Positions 6,557 to 16,380 of a DNA stretch of 64,000 nucleotides are shown here, one piece after another. Position numbers and translations under genes: made by a program. Source of the stretch: Clostridia bacterium (GTDB taxonomy: Bacteria; Bacillota; Clostridia; Oscillospirales; Acutalibacteraceae). The notes beneath the pieces were generated by a model. The model saw only the letters and a program-made list of their open reading frames with translations. It did no database searches and was not told the DNA's origin. The first letter of the stretch is position 1, and the number at the start of each line of letters is the position of its first letter. The stretch is from positions 1 through 64,000 of the forward strand of contig JAFQHU010000025.1 of assembly GCA_017397845.1 (NCBI GenBank), given 5' to 3'.

Positions 6557-8170
6557 TTACCAACCGAAGCCGAAATAATCATTGAAAAAGTCTTCAAAAT
6601 CACTTGCACCGCCGTAATAATAACCGCCGTCGCCATATACCTCTGTGGTGGTTTCCTCTTCAGCTGAGGAGCCCTTATCTTCGACGAGAGTAATGGTTAC
6701 ATCAAAGGTAGAGGTTTTGTAGGTTCTGCTCTCAATACGGCAGAGAGTGAGGGTAAGAGTGTCGCCGACGGCACCCGTTTCAATAAGATCGAGAAGTACA
6801 CTTGAATCTTTCATATCCTTACCGTTTACACCGATTATAAGGTCACCAACCTCTGCTTCTGTGTTTGCAAGTGAGCTGTCAGCGGAAATACCGGCGATAA
6901 CCAAAGAGCCCTTCGGGAGTCCTTTAATGGAAACAACCATGCTGTAAAGCTGATAAGAGCTTACAGATGCATATTCTATACCGAGCTTGGGTCTGTTGGG
7001 AACATATTTATACTGAACGAGAGACTGTGCCACAGGAAGAGCGATGGACATGGGAACTGCGAAGCCCATACCCTCATATTCCGTGTCGGCGATTTTTGAA
7101 GAGTTGATGCCTACTACCTGACCGGAAGTGTTTACCAAAGCACCGCCTGAGTTACCGGGGTTAATGGCAGCACTGTGCTGAATAACGGTCATAGTGTAAG
7201 TGGAGGAAATGGAACGGTCAATAGAAGAAATTATACCGTCAGTTACTGAACCGAAAAATGCGCTTCCGCCGGGATTACCGATAGCATAGATAGGCTCACC
7301 GATTTTCAAAGTGGCAGAATTACCTATTTCGGCAAGAGGAAGACCCGTCGCTTCAACTTTAAGAACACCGATATCAGTTCTTGTATCGGCGGCCACCATT
7401 TCAGCCTCATAGGTTTTGCCGTCCTCAAGCATAACTCCATAGGTTACACCCTTGGAGTTAATAACATGGGCACAGGTGATAACATAGGTAAAGCCGCTTT
7501 CTTCTTTCCATAAAACACCTGAGCCTTCGCCTTCGAGCTGTCCCTGTTTGTAAGTCATAACACCTACCACACCGGGTCTTGCCTTTTCGGCAACAATTAC
7601 GGAATTGAACTGATCTACCGCACCGGACTGTGTGGTGGCATAAACAGTGTCAGCTGTAGTGGGAGCTTCGGCCTGAGCTGTGGTATCATTCAATGACGGG
7701 TTAACCGAGCTGCCCCGGTCAGACAAACTCAACGCCATGGCAACGGCACCGGCGATAAGACAGAGAACGACGATAACAGCAGCGATTTTTTTACCCCTTC
7801 CCTTCTTTTTCGGCTCTTCGGGAGCAGGCCGGTAAGAAGGTTGAGTACCGAAATTATAGTCACTTTGCGGCTGATAGGTTCTGTGTGGAGGCTGCTGCGA
7901 ATTTGCAGACTCTTCTCTGTAGGGCATATTTGCCGAGCTATAATTATATGTGCTTCCCGGTGCTGCGTACGGATTAAAGACTGTATCCGTTTTTTCGGGC
8001 TGCTGAGCCGAAGAATAAATATCCTCGGTTTTTTCTTCCGGTGCAGAATACACGGGAGGTTTCGGAAAATCAAAAGAGAAATAAGGGTTCGCATTTTCCT
8101 GTTCATTTATTTGGTTTTCTGTGTCGGCCTCTTCTCTGAAGCCGTCAAATCTGTTTTCATTGTCATTCAT
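6557..8170 (-). CDS. HtrA/DegP-like membrane-anchored serine protease
   Basis: A 537-residue envelope quality-control protease. Residues 1-125 are a cytoplasmic, Pro/Gln/Tyr-rich disordered tail, 129-149 a single membrane helix, then a trypsin-like domain and one PDZ domain (from about 380). The catalytic triad is His235 (TCAHVI), Asp266 (TDIGVL) and Ser341 (GNSGGALV). This is the architecture of Gram-positive HtrA proteins, which degrade misfolded proteins outside the membrane. The two-component genes lie directly upstream on the same strand, an arrangement like B. subtilis CssRS, which controls htrA. The long disordered N-tail is the least typical part. Confidence 0.92.
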   Translation of the reverse strand: MNDNENRFDGFREEADTENQINEQENANPYFSFDFPKPPVYSAPEEKTEDIYSSAQQPEKTDTVFNPYAAPGSTYNYSSANMPYREESANSQQPPHRTYQPQSDYNFGTQPSYRPAPEEPKKKGRGKKIAAVIVVLCLIAGAVAMALSLSDRGSSVNPSLNDTTAQAEAPTTADTVYATTQSGAVDQFNSVIVAEKARPGVVGVMTYKQGQLEGEGSGVLWKEESGFTYVITCAHVINSKGVTYGVMLEDGKTYEAEMVAADTRTDIGVLKVEATGLPLAEIGNSATLKIGEPIYAIGNPGGSAFFGSVTDGIISSIDRSISSTYTMTVIQHSAAINPGNSGGALVNTSGQVVGINSSKIADTEYEGMGFAVPMSIALPVAQSLVQYKYVPNRPKLGIEYASVSSYQLYSMVVSIKGLPKGSLVIAGISADSSLANTEAEVGDLIIGVNGKDMKDSSVLLDLIETGAVGDTLTLTLCRIESRTYKTSTFDVTITLVEDKGSSAEEETTTEVYGDGGYYYGGASDFEDFFNDYFGFGW

Positions 8171-8258
8171 AAGTGATTGCTCCTTTTTTGTTTTTGCCTT
8201 ATTATTTAATGAATAGAGAATAACTGTTTACATTAAAAGCAAGTTTAAATATTCCGAA

Positions 8259-9752
8259 TTATTCATCAATATACGGTATTTCAAAGGCAAATTCCGTATA
8301 TTCGCCCTGCTTACTGGTAGCGTAAATCTCACCGTCATGCATATTTATAATGGTTTTTACTATATAAAGACCCAATCCGACACCCTTGGTATCATAGGAG
8401 CGGGATTTATCGACTTTGTAAAACCGCTCAAAAATTCGTGCGATTTCCTCTTCGGATATACCCGGTCCCGAATTCCTGATTGAAACTTTGGTGATTTCTC
8501 CGTCGTTTTCTGCAAAGACGGTTATTGTTCCTTTCTCAGGGGTAAATTTTACGGCATTATCAATGAGATTATAAATAACCTGCTGAACAAGGTCTTTGTC
8601 AGCACGCATCATCACGGACCCGATTTCCTCAAAGCCTTCAATCTCTATATGCTTATCATTTATAATCTTTTCAAAAGAAAGAAGAGTTTCAAAAACCTGG
8701 GCACTTACGTCGTAAATGATGGGAGAAAGCTCTATTTCTCCTGCTTCAATTTTCGAAAGATTGAGCATGGAAACCACCATACGTGAAAGTCTTTTAACCT
8801 CATTCGACACTATGCCGAGATATTTTTTTTCTTCATTTGGCGGAATTGTCCCGTCCATAATACCGTCAATAAAGCCGCCGATGGAGGTCATAGGTGTTTT
8901 AAGCTCATGAGAAACATTGGCAACGAAGCTCTTTCTTGAATCTTCGTTTATTTTAAGCTCGTAGCCCATTTTATTAAGTGCCTTTGCGAAATCGTTGAGC
9001 TCACGGTTTTTATAATTTTCCTTTGCCTTATGGTCAAAATCCCCTTTAGCATAATGATCGGTGATTTTTTGCATATCAGAGAGAGGAACAGCGACATCGC
9101 GGGTAATAACGAACAGCGCCACAAACACAGCTATAAGAGCGATAATAAGTGAATAAAAGAAGGATTCGATAATCCGCACACTGTAAGGCACCAAACCGGT
9201 AATGGCGTCCTCCACACCGAATACAATGGCCACAGGCGTATCTCCGTCCATTATGGGAGCTACCACCACAAAAGACCCTATTTCAAAATCCTCATCGCCT
9301 ATATAGTCGGAAAACTTTCCCTTAAGCGCTCTGTTTATATGCTCTTCGGCTACGTGATAATTACGGTGGTTTTCACAGCCGTGGGTTTTTCCCGCCTCAC
9401 AGTCACTGCAGTAAACAACGTCACCCTTTATGTCCGTAATAAAATATTCGGAAAGAGTAGCCTTACCCATTGTGTTCAGAACATTATGCAGCGTTGTTTC
9501 TGCCGCTACTGCCTCTGCCTTGCTTTTCTGTGAATTTTTATGAATGGATAGGGATATATATGCTTCGCTTATATTATTAACGTTACGGTTAAGAGAAATA
9601 TTTTTTTCGTCCCACCACTGACTGCCGATGAAAAACATCATTATAAAGCACAGAGCAATAAAGCCCGCAACAACCGTTACTGCAGAACGGAAAAAGTATT
9701 TTCTCAATATGCCCGCTTTTTTTCTTCGTCTTATTCTTTTTCTTTTTGCCAT
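8259..9752 (-). CDS. Sensor histidine kinase
   Basis: A 497-residue membrane kinase. A basic N-terminus and helix (~residues 24-44), a ~150-residue extracytoplasmic sensor, a second helix (~200-218), HAMP, HisKA with His282 (NVSHELKTP), and a HATPase_c domain (NLIDNAVKF, GPGIS, GVGLGLYIVK). The sensor contains a Cys/His-rich loop (YCSDC...GCENH) that could bind metal or form disulfides. ATG at 9752 was chosen over an upstream TTG because AGAGGG sits about seven bases before it. The partner regulator is directly upstream, separated by a hairpin. Confidence 0.92.
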   Translation of the reverse strand: MAKRKRIRRRKKAGILRKYFFRSAVTVVAGFIALCFIMMFFIGSQWWDEKNISLNRNVNNISEAYISLSIHKNSQKSKAEAVAAETTLHNVLNTMGKATLSEYFITDIKGDVVYCSDCEAGKTHGCENHRNYHVAEEHINRALKGKFSDYIGDEDFEIGSFVVVAPIMDGDTPVAIVFGVEDAITGLVPYSVRIIESFFYSLIIALIAVFVALFVITRDVAVPLSDMQKITDHYAKGDFDHKAKENYKNRELNDFAKALNKMGYELKINEDSRKSFVANVSHELKTPMTSIGGFIDGIMDGTIPPNEEKKYLGIVSNEVKRLSRMVVSMLNLSKIEAGEIELSPIIYDVSAQVFETLLSFEKIINDKHIEIEGFEEIGSVMMRADKDLVQQVIYNLIDNAVKFTPEKGTITVFAENDGEITKVSIRNSGPGISEEEIARIFERFYKVDKSRSYDTKGVGLGLYIVKTIINMHDGEIYATSKQGEYTEFAFEIPYIDE

Positions 9753-9769
9753 TTTCTGCCCTCTTTTCA

Positions 9770-9803
9770 AGAAAACGCCTGAAAAATCAGGCGTTACTTT
9801 TTG
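9770..9803 (-). terminator. Hairpin between response regulator and kinase genes
   Basis: AACGCCTGA/TCAGGCGTT stem followed on the minus strand by TTTTCTTG. It may act as an attenuator that lowers kinase relative to regulator expression. Confidence 0.6.
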
Positions 9804-9809
9804 GTAGGT

Positions 9810-10499
9810 TTATTCTTTTGTTTCAAATTTATAGCCTACACCCCATACGGTGCGAAGCTCCCATTTGTCGGAGGCACCCTCTAATTTTTCACGGAGTCGC
9901 TTAACATGAACGTCCACAGTACGTGAATCGCCGTAATAATCGTAGCCCCAAACCTCGTCAAGGAGCTGATCACGGGTGAATACTCTGTTGGGATTTTTGG
10001 CAAGATGGAAAATAAGCTCCATTTCTTTGGGAGGAGTATCAATCTGCACACCGCCTACCTTAAGCTCATAATTTGTGAGATTTATAGAGAGCTTATCATA
10101 GTGCACCTCTTTGATTTCTTCTGTAGCGGAGGATGCACTGCGGCGGAGAACAGCTTTGATTCTTGCCACTATTTCTTTGGTATCAAAGGGCTTTATAACG
10201 TAGTCATCGGCGCCTAATTCCAAACCTAAAACACGGTCAAAAACCTCACCCTTTGCAGTGAGCATAATAATAGGTGCTTCGGAAAATTTTCTGATTTCTC
10301 TGCAAACCTGCCAACCGTCAAGTTTGGGAAGCATGATGTCAAGAAGTACAAGGGAGGGACTTTCCTCCTGGAAGGTAGTGACGGCACTTTGTCCGTCATT
10401 GGCTATAACTACGTTGTAGCCCTCCTTTGTAAGATAAAGTCTCAGAAGCTCGCAGATGTTAAGGTCGTCGTCAACAACGAGAATTTTTTCGGGATTCAT
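9810..10499 (-). CDS. OmpR/PhoB-family response regulator
   Basis: A 229-residue regulator. The receiver domain has acidic DDD (10-12), phospho-acceptor Asp54 (LLDIMLPKLDG), the TAK Thr/Lys motif, and FDTKEI at its end. The C-terminal winged helix has the PhoB-type recognition region (RTVDVHVKRLREKLE) and WGVGYKFE. It should be phosphorylated by the kinase just downstream, and probably controls the htrA gene behind it (inferred from position and the CssRS precedent). Confidence 0.93.
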   Translation of the reverse strand: MNPEKILVVDDDLNICELLRLYLTKEGYNVVIANDGQSAVTTFQEESPSLVLLDIMLPKLDGWQVCREIRKFSEAPIIMLTAKGEVFDRVLGLELGADDYVIKPFDTKEIVARIKAVLRRSASSATEEIKEVHYDKLSINLTNYELKVGGVQIDTPPKEMELIFHLAKNPNRVFTRDQLLDEVWGYDYYGDSRTVDVHVKRLREKLEGASDKWELRTVWGVGYKFETKE

Positions 10500-10599
10500 A
10501 ATATTTTCTCTCTTTCTTTATAGTTTCTTTTATTATGGATTACTCGGTTAAAAATTACTTTACTTTTTTAGTATTTTATCAAACTGCAATAAAAATACA

Positions 10600-12339
10600 T
10601 TACATTCTTTCCGGAGAGTCAACCTTCAGCATAGTAAGAATACTCTTCATGGTATCTCTCACACATATGCAAAGGAAAAGTCTGGCCTGCATAAGACTTT
10701 CATCCTCCACGCTTACACGGCACGCACTGTAAAATTTATGGAAAAGGGTAGCAAGTTCAACAGCATAATGAGTGACCTTTGCGGGGTCATAATTTTTTGC
10801 TGCACCGATAATGGTGTCGCCGAGAGTGGAAAGGAAGCGGATAAGCTCTCTCTCTTCGGGGCAGGTAAGCTGCTGCAGCTCTTCACTTGTGCAGCTTCTC
10901 GTCTTTTTGCCTTCACCCTCAAGCTTTGAAAGTATACTGCAGATTCGTGCATGTGCATACTGACAATAATAGACGGGATTCTGTGAGCTTTGCTCAACAG
11001 CAAGATCGAGGTCAAAATCCATCAGCGAGCCCGGCTCTCTGATATTGAAAAGAAAACGTACTGCGTCGATGGGCACTTCGTTGAGCAAATCAACAAGAGT
11101 GATTGCCTTGCCGGTTCTCTTTGACATTCTCACCACTTCACCGTCACGGACAAGACGTACAAACTGCATGAGAAGAATATCGAGCCTGCTTGAATCTATG
11201 CCCACAGCCTCCATAGCACCCTTCATACGGGCAACGTGGCCGTGATGGTCGGCACCCCATACGTCGATAGCTTTGTCAAAGCCTCTTTTTTCAAGCTTGT
11301 TTCTGTGATAGGCAATATCAGCGGCAAAATAAGTTGGGTTGCCGTTGGCACGGATAAGCACGTCATCCTTAAGCTCCAATTTATCAATATACTCCTGTGT
11401 TTTACCCTCGCGCAGAAGCATTTTGGTCTGTACCTCTTTATTTTTATACCAAAGAGCCCCGTCCTTTTCATAGGTATAACCGCCCTTTGTCAGAATATCT
11501 ATAGTTTCCTGAAGCTCGCCGCCCTTATGAAGGGTCAGCTCACTGAACCAAAGATCATAATCGATGCGGTATTTTTTCATGGCATTTTTCATATTTTCGA
11601 GGTTTTTCGGAAGAGCAAACTCAACGAGAGCCTTTCTCCTTTCTTCCTCACTCTTTGCCATAAAGCCGTCACCGTAAACGGATCTGAACTCCCCTGCTCT
11701 TTCGGTTATATCCTCTCCGTGGTAGCTGTCTTCGGGCAGCTCAACCTCTTCTCCGCAAAGTTGGCGATATCTGATATCGAGAGAAAGACCGAATTTATCA
11801 ATCTGATTGCCGGCATCATTTACATAAAACTCTCTGGACACCTCATAACCGGCATAATCCAAAACACCGGCAAGACAGTCACCGAGCGCTCCGCCGCGGG
11901 CATTACCCATGTGCATGGGTCCCGTAGGATTGGCGGAAACAAACTCTACATTGATTTTTTTACCTTCGCCGTAATTACTTCTGCCGTAGCTCTCTCCTGC
12001 TTCTTTGATTTCGAAAAGAATGTCCGCATAGTAAACATCGGAAAGGTAAAAGTTAATGAAACCGGGGCCTGCAATTTTTATCTCTTTGAAGTATGTACCT
12101 TCAAGGTCAGCATTTTCCATTATTGCCTGTGCAATTTTTACAGGCGGAAGACGGAATGCTTTGGCATTTACCATAGCGGCATTTGTGGAATAATCACCGT
12201 TGTTTCTGTCTGCGGGTACCTCCACGGAAAAGGCGTTAGCTTCACCTTCGGGTAAAAGGCCCTTGCTCTGTGCCCTTAAAACGGCATCCTTTACGGTCTG
12301 TCTTATCTGTTGCTGTGCTTTATCTACTGTAACGGACAT
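10600..12339 (-). CDS. argS: Arginyl-tRNA synthetase
   Basis: A 579-residue class I synthetase that charges tRNA-Arg. The N-terminal Add-1 domain is followed by the HIGH-equivalent SANPTGPMHMGNARG, the KMSKS-equivalent RMSKRTGKA, and the C-terminal anticodon-binding DALR domain (QYAHARICSI, FHKFYSACRV). Length and order are normal. The start overlaps the stop of the upstream DUF1934 gene, the same ywiB-argS order as in B. subtilis. Confidence 0.96.
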   Translation of the reverse strand: MSVTVDKAQQQIRQTVKDAVLRAQSKGLLPEGEANAFSVEVPADRNNGDYSTNAAMVNAKAFRLPPVKIAQAIMENADLEGTYFKEIKIAGPGFINFYLSDVYYADILFEIKEAGESYGRSNYGEGKKINVEFVSANPTGPMHMGNARGGALGDCLAGVLDYAGYEVSREFYVNDAGNQIDKFGLSLDIRYRQLCGEEVELPEDSYHGEDITERAGEFRSVYGDGFMAKSEEERRKALVEFALPKNLENMKNAMKKYRIDYDLWFSELTLHKGGELQETIDILTKGGYTYEKDGALWYKNKEVQTKMLLREGKTQEYIDKLELKDDVLIRANGNPTYFAADIAYHRNKLEKRGFDKAIDVWGADHHGHVARMKGAMEAVGIDSSRLDILLMQFVRLVRDGEVVRMSKRTGKAITLVDLLNEVPIDAVRFLFNIREPGSLMDFDLDLAVEQSSQNPVYYCQYAHARICSILSKLEGEGKKTRSCTSEELQQLTCPEERELIRFLSTLGDTIIGAAKNYDPAKVTHYAVELATLFHKFYSACRVSVEDESLMQARLFLCICVRDTMKSILTMLKVDSPERM

Positions 12340-12788
12340 TAAATTTCCTCCTGTTCTGACGTGTAAATCTTTTTTCTTTTTACTGTGATATCAAATTCAA
12401 TTATACCCAAAGGATTTTTTTCAATATCCGTTGCATAGCTGAAACGGAGCTTTCCGCCCTCATAATTCATGTCGGACATAATTTCTTTTCCGCACACACC
12501 CATGGAAAAGCTCCCGTAGGGTGTAACATGATGGGATAAATGACGTACTTCATTTTCAATAATCATATAGGTGCTGATACTGCCCTCACGGTTCACCGTA
12601 ACGCTTCTGTCTTTTTCTACCTGAAGCTTTGTAGTGCTTTCGGTGCCGTCCTCTTCCTGCTCAGTATAATAAAGAATATAGCTGTCACCCTCACCCTCTA
12701 AATGTCCGTGAGTAGTAACCTCCAAAAGCTCACGCTCACCCTCTATTTCCTGACGGGTAACGATGGTTACAAGATAATCCTCTTTCAT
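12339..12788 (-). CDS. DUF1934 (YwiB-like) protein
   Basis: A 149-residue all-beta cytoplasmic protein with the DUF1934/calycin-like pattern (YILYYTEQE, then SFSMGVCGKEI and LRFSYATDIE). Its function is unknown. The family commonly precedes argS in Firmicutes. It overlaps argS by one base and is probably co-transcribed with it. Confidence 0.85.
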   Translation of the reverse strand: MKEDYLVTIVTRQEIEGERELLEVTTHGHLEGEGDSYILYYTEQEEDGTESTTKLQVEKDRSVTVNREGSISTYMIIENEVRHLSHHVTPYGSFSMGVCGKEIMSDMNYEGGKLRFSYATDIEKNPLGIIEFDITVKRKKIYTSEQEEI

Positions 12789-12904
12789 TAAAATAACCTT
12801 TCTCGTCTGAATTATAAATATACATAATATATGATAACACAGTTTAATTCAAAAATCAATTTTTTTCGTATCTTTTGTGATATTTTATATTTTATTTTTT
12901 ACAG

Positions 12905-12934
12905 TTGACATCTGCACGAAAAAAAAGATATAAT
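12905..12934 (+). promoter_or_regulatory. Promoter of the GH95 gene
   Basis: TTGACA at 12905-12910, an 18-base spacer and TATAAT at 12929-12934. Confidence 0.8.
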
Positions 12935-12990
12935 AAATAAAATGTGCAACCGGAAATAAACATTCCGAATTGAACCAAGAGGTGTTATTT

Positions 12991-15408
12991 ATGTATTTAT
13001 GCTATAAAGAGCCTGCCCATATGAGCTATTACGGTTGGGAAAACGAAGCTTTGCCCTTAGGCAACGGCAAAATCGGAGCCAAAATTTTCGGCGGTATCAA
13101 AACCGAGCTTATCCACTTCAATGAAAAAACCTTATGGTCAGGCGGCATGACCGCAGAAGGCTTTGACGGCGGAACAGGTAAAAAGGATAAAGGCGAAGCT
13201 TACAGAAAAATTCAGTCTCTGTTGGCAAAGGGTGACAATAAAGCCGCCACAGCTGACATGAAAAATTTGCAGGGTGATATGACCGGCTTCGGCGCTTATC
13301 AATCCTTTGGCAACCTTTACTTCAACTTCGACGGAAGTGAAACGGCCGACAAATATGTCCGCGACCTTGACCTTGACACTGCGTCAGCTATGGTGTCATA
13401 TAAAAATGAAAAGGTATCCTACACCAGACACTATTTCATCTCTTATCCGGACAATGTTTTCGTAGGAAGATTTCAATGCGAGGGCGGCGATGAAGAAAGT
13501 GCGGAAATTCCGACCTTCGGTTTCGAAGCTTATGTGGTTTCCGAGCAAAAGGGCACCGTAAAAGCGGACGAAAACGGCATTTCTCTTTTCGGTACGGTAA
13601 AAGCAAATATCGGTCTCGACGGTAAAGACGGAGCAGATGCCAACGGCATGAAATACGGCGGCTTTGTAAAAATTACAAGTGACGGTGATATTGAAATCAA
13701 AGAAGACCGTATTTCAGTAAAAAACGCCACCGAAGCAGTGGTAATAATGAGCCTTGCCACAAACTACATAAATAATTATCCGTGCTTTTTCAGTGATGTT
13801 GACCCTCTCACAAAAGCAAAGGAAACAGTAGAGAAAGCGGCCGCAAAGACCTTCGGAGACCTTTACAGAGCACATATAAAGGATTATACGGATATTTATA
13901 ACCGTGTGACCTTTACTCTCGGTCAAGAGGAAACTCCTCTTACCACCGATTTTATGCTCAAACGCTTCGGCAAAAAGGGCGAGTACAAAAGAAGTCTTAT
14001 CACCACTCTTTTCCAATACGGCAGATATTTGCTCATAGCCTCATCACGTGACGGATCTCTCCCCGCCAATCTGCAGGGTATATGGAACGCTAAAAACAAT
14101 CCTCCCTGGTGCTGTGATTATCACTTTAATGTAAATGTACAAATGAACTATTGGCCCGCCTATACGGCCAATTTATCGGAAACAGCACTCCCTTATATAG
14201 ATTTTGTCAACTCGCTTAAAAAGCCCGGCAGAATAGTGGCCAATAAAAGTCTCGGCATCGGAGAGGACAAAGAAGACGGTACTCCCGATTATGAAAAGCC
14301 TACAGGCTTTATGTTCCACACAATGGTGACTCCTCTCGGCTATGTGGGAATGGGCTCCGAATGGCAGTGGGGCTGGGCACCCACAAACGGTGCATGGGCT
14401 TTACAGGGAATGTACGATTATTACCGCTTTACTCTCGACATCGAAAAGCTGAAAAATGACATTTATCCCGCCATGGAGGAATGTGCCCTTATGTGGACCA
14501 AGCTCCTTATCGAAGATGAAAGAAGCGGCAGATTGGTGGTATCTCCCGGTTATTCCCCCGAACACGGACCCGTTGCCGCCGGCAACACTTATGACCAATG
14601 CATCATTTATAATCTTTACTCCGATGTGCTTCATGCCGCAAAGGAGCTTTCGGATAAGGGCTACGGCGATAAGGTAAACGAAGAAATTATCGGCACCGTA
14701 AAAAATCAGATTACCCGTCTCAAACCACTTCAGGTAGGCAAATGGGGACAGATTAAGGAATGGTATGACGAAGACTCATTCTTTATGCGTGGCTACAGAA
14801 CGAAGGGTGTACAAAGAAAGCACCGCCATATTTCCCATCTTCTCTCACTTTATCCCTTCTCTCAAATTTCACCCGACGACGAAAAGCTGAAAAAAGCCGC
14901 TCTCACGACCCTCGAAGACAGAGGACACAAAAGCACCGGTTGGGGACTTGCCATCCGCTTGCTCTCATATGCACGCTTAGGCGAAGGTGATAAATGCAAT
15001 CTTATCGTAGAAAACATCATGAAAAGTGCCATTCTCAAAAATCTTTTCGGCACTCATCCCCCCTTCCAAATCGACGGAAATTTCGGATTTACTGCCGGCG
15101 TGTGCGAAATGCTTATGCAAAGTCACGGCGACTACATCGCCCTTTTGCCGGCTCTCCCCTCCTCTTGGCATGAGGGTGAAATCAAAGGTCTGATGGCAAG
15201 AGGCAACTTCGAGGTAAGCATCAAATGGGAAAACGACAAGCTAAAATCCGCTACGGTAAAATCAAATGAGGGCGGAAAATGCTCGCTTAAATATGACGGC
15301 AAAATTATGCTCGTTTACGACGAAGAAGGCGAAGAAATCGAAACCGAATTTGAAAACGGCGTAACGACATTTATGACAGAAAAGGGCAGGATATATTCAT
15401 TCAGTTAA
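12991..15408 (+). CDS. GH95-family alpha-L-fucosidase-like hydrolase
   Basis: An 805-residue intracellular glycosidase without signal peptide. The N-terminal beta-sandwich begins EALPLGNGKIGAKIFGG...LWSGG, then the (alpha/alpha)6 barrel has NVNVQMNYWPAY, and QIDGNFGFTAGVCEMLMQS with LLPALP is the hallmark of GH95. Known members remove alpha-1,2-L-fucose, some also L-galactose. The ATG at 12991 was chosen because AGAGGTG precedes it; the frame opens at a TTG at 12970. Cytosolic location implies that imported oligosaccharides are the substrate. A terminator follows. Confidence 0.9.
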   Translation: MYLCYKEPAHMSYYGWENEALPLGNGKIGAKIFGGIKTELIHFNEKTLWSGGMTAEGFDGGTGKKDKGEAYRKIQSLLAKGDNKAATADMKNLQGDMTGFGAYQSFGNLYFNFDGSETADKYVRDLDLDTASAMVSYKNEKVSYTRHYFISYPDNVFVGRFQCEGGDEESAEIPTFGFEAYVVSEQKGTVKADENGISLFGTVKANIGLDGKDGADANGMKYGGFVKITSDGDIEIKEDRISVKNATEAVVIMSLATNYINNYPCFFSDVDPLTKAKETVEKAAAKTFGDLYRAHIKDYTDIYNRVTFTLGQEETPLTTDFMLKRFGKKGEYKRSLITTLFQYGRYLLIASSRDGSLPANLQGIWNAKNNPPWCCDYHFNVNVQMNYWPAYTANLSETALPYIDFVNSLKKPGRIVANKSLGIGEDKEDGTPDYEKPTGFMFHTMVTPLGYVGMGSEWQWGWAPTNGAWALQGMYDYYRFTLDIEKLKNDIYPAMEECALMWTKLLIEDERSGRLVVSPGYSPEHGPVAAGNTYDQCIIYNLYSDVLHAAKELSDKGYGDKVNEEIIGTVKNQITRLKPLQVGKWGQIKEWYDEDSFFMRGYRTKGVQRKHRHISHLLSLYPFSQISPDDEKLKKAALTTLEDRGHKSTGWGLAIRLLSYARLGEGDKCNLIVENIMKSAILKNLFGTHPPFQIDGNFGFTAGVCEMLMQSHGDYIALLPALPSSWHEGEIKGLMARGNFEVSIKWENDKLKSATVKSNEGGKCSLKYDGKIMLVYDEEGEEIETEFENGVTTFMTEKGRIYSFS

Positions 15409-15421
15409 AAGCAGACAACAG

Positions 15422-15459
15422 AAAACCCACAGAGACTATTAAATCTCTGTGGGTTTTTC
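15422..15459 (+). terminator. Intrinsic terminator after GH95
   Basis: AACCCACAGAGA/TCTCTGTGGGTT stem with T5. A nearly identical stem occurs at 40037-40067. Confidence 0.85.
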
Positions 15460-15518
15460 CGTTTGTTCAATTATGAATTTCACAGGGCGGACTTTCTCTT
15501 TATTATCCCGCAAAGCCG

Positions 15519-15543
15519 CCCGCGATTACGAATTGCGCATTTA
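15519..15543. repeat. Dispersed intergenic repeat, copy 1
   Basis: CCCGCGATTACGAATTGCGCATT directly behind the stop of the ABC ATPase gene. It belongs to a short repeat family seen also at 23634-23652, 28066-28115 and 34682-34711, always just after the stop codon of a minus-strand gene. Confidence 0.55.
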
Positions 15544-16380
15544 TCAAAGCACCTTTGAAAGGAATTCCTTTGCTCTTTCACTTTTCGGATTAGCAAAGAA
15601 TTCTTCGGGAGCGGCTTCTTCCACAAATCTGCCCTCATCCATAAAGACGATTCGTGTGCCTACTTCCTTGGCAAAGCCCATTTCATGGGTAACAACTACC
15701 ATAGTCATTCCCTGATTTGCCAACTCCTTCATAAGCTCCAATACCTCTCCTACCATTTCGGGGTCAAGTGCTGAGGTAGGCTCATCGAAAAGGATAACAT
15801 CCGGCTCCATAGCAAGTGAACGTACGATAGCAACTCTCTGCTTCTGTCCGCCTGAAAGAGAAGAAGGATAAGCATCAGCCTTCTCTTCGAGACCGATTCT
15901 TTTAAGAAGCTCGACAGCCTTTTCCTTAGCCTGTTTTTTGATTTCAGGCATAGAGGCGGTAACGGGAGTTATTTCACCTTTTTTGAGGTGAAGCTTTATG
16001 AGAAGGTTATCTCTTTTCTGCTTTTTAATGTTTTTCTTCGCCACATAAACAGGCGCCATCATAATGTTTTCGATAACGGTCTTGTTAGCAAAAAGATTGA
16101 AATGTTGGAAAACCATGCCCATTTTCTGTCGGTGAACATTGATATCCACGGACATATCGGCGATATTTTCACCGCCGAAGATAATTTTACCTGCCGTAGG
16201 ATCCTCCATACAGTTGAGGCAACGTAAAAAGGTGCTTTTGCCTGAGCCTGAGGGTCCGATAACTACCACCTTTTCGCCTTTTTTGATGGTGGTACTGATG
16301 TCTTTGAGAACCTTATTGTCGCCGAAATCCTTACAGAGTCCGTCAACCACGATAAGGTCTTTATTTTTACTGTCTGTCAC
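15544..16380 (-). CDS. Polar amino-acid ABC transporter ATPase
   Basis: A 278-residue ATPase of the GlnQ/HisP type. Walker A is GPSGSGKST, the Q-loop VFQHFNLF, the signature [15 protein letters not shown], Walker [15 protein letters not shown] and the H-loop VTHEM. Compared with the family (~245 residues) it carries an insertion of roughly 25-30 residues rich in Lys after APVYVAKK, in the helical subdomain that touches the permease. The start overlaps the permease gene by 14 bases. Confidence 0.93.
   Translation of the reverse strand: MTDSKNKDLIVVDGLCKDFGDNKVLKDISTTIKKGEKVVVIGPSGSGKSTFLRCLNCMEDPTAGKIIFGGENIADMSVDINVHRQKMGMVFQHFNLFANKTVIENIMMAPVYVAKKNIKKQKRDNLLIKLHLKKGEITPVTASMPEIKKQAKEKAVELLKRIGLEEKADAYPSSLSGGQKQRVAIVRSLAMEPDVILFDEPTSALDPEMVGEVLELMKELANQGMTMVVVTHEMGFAKEVGTRIVFMDEGRFVEEAAPEEFFANPKSERAKEFLSKVL

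Noticed and set aside
11236-12255. Long open frame antisense to argS (339 codons)
   Set aside because: It lies wholly within the well-supported argS gene on the opposite strand, has no RBS and no recognisable domain.
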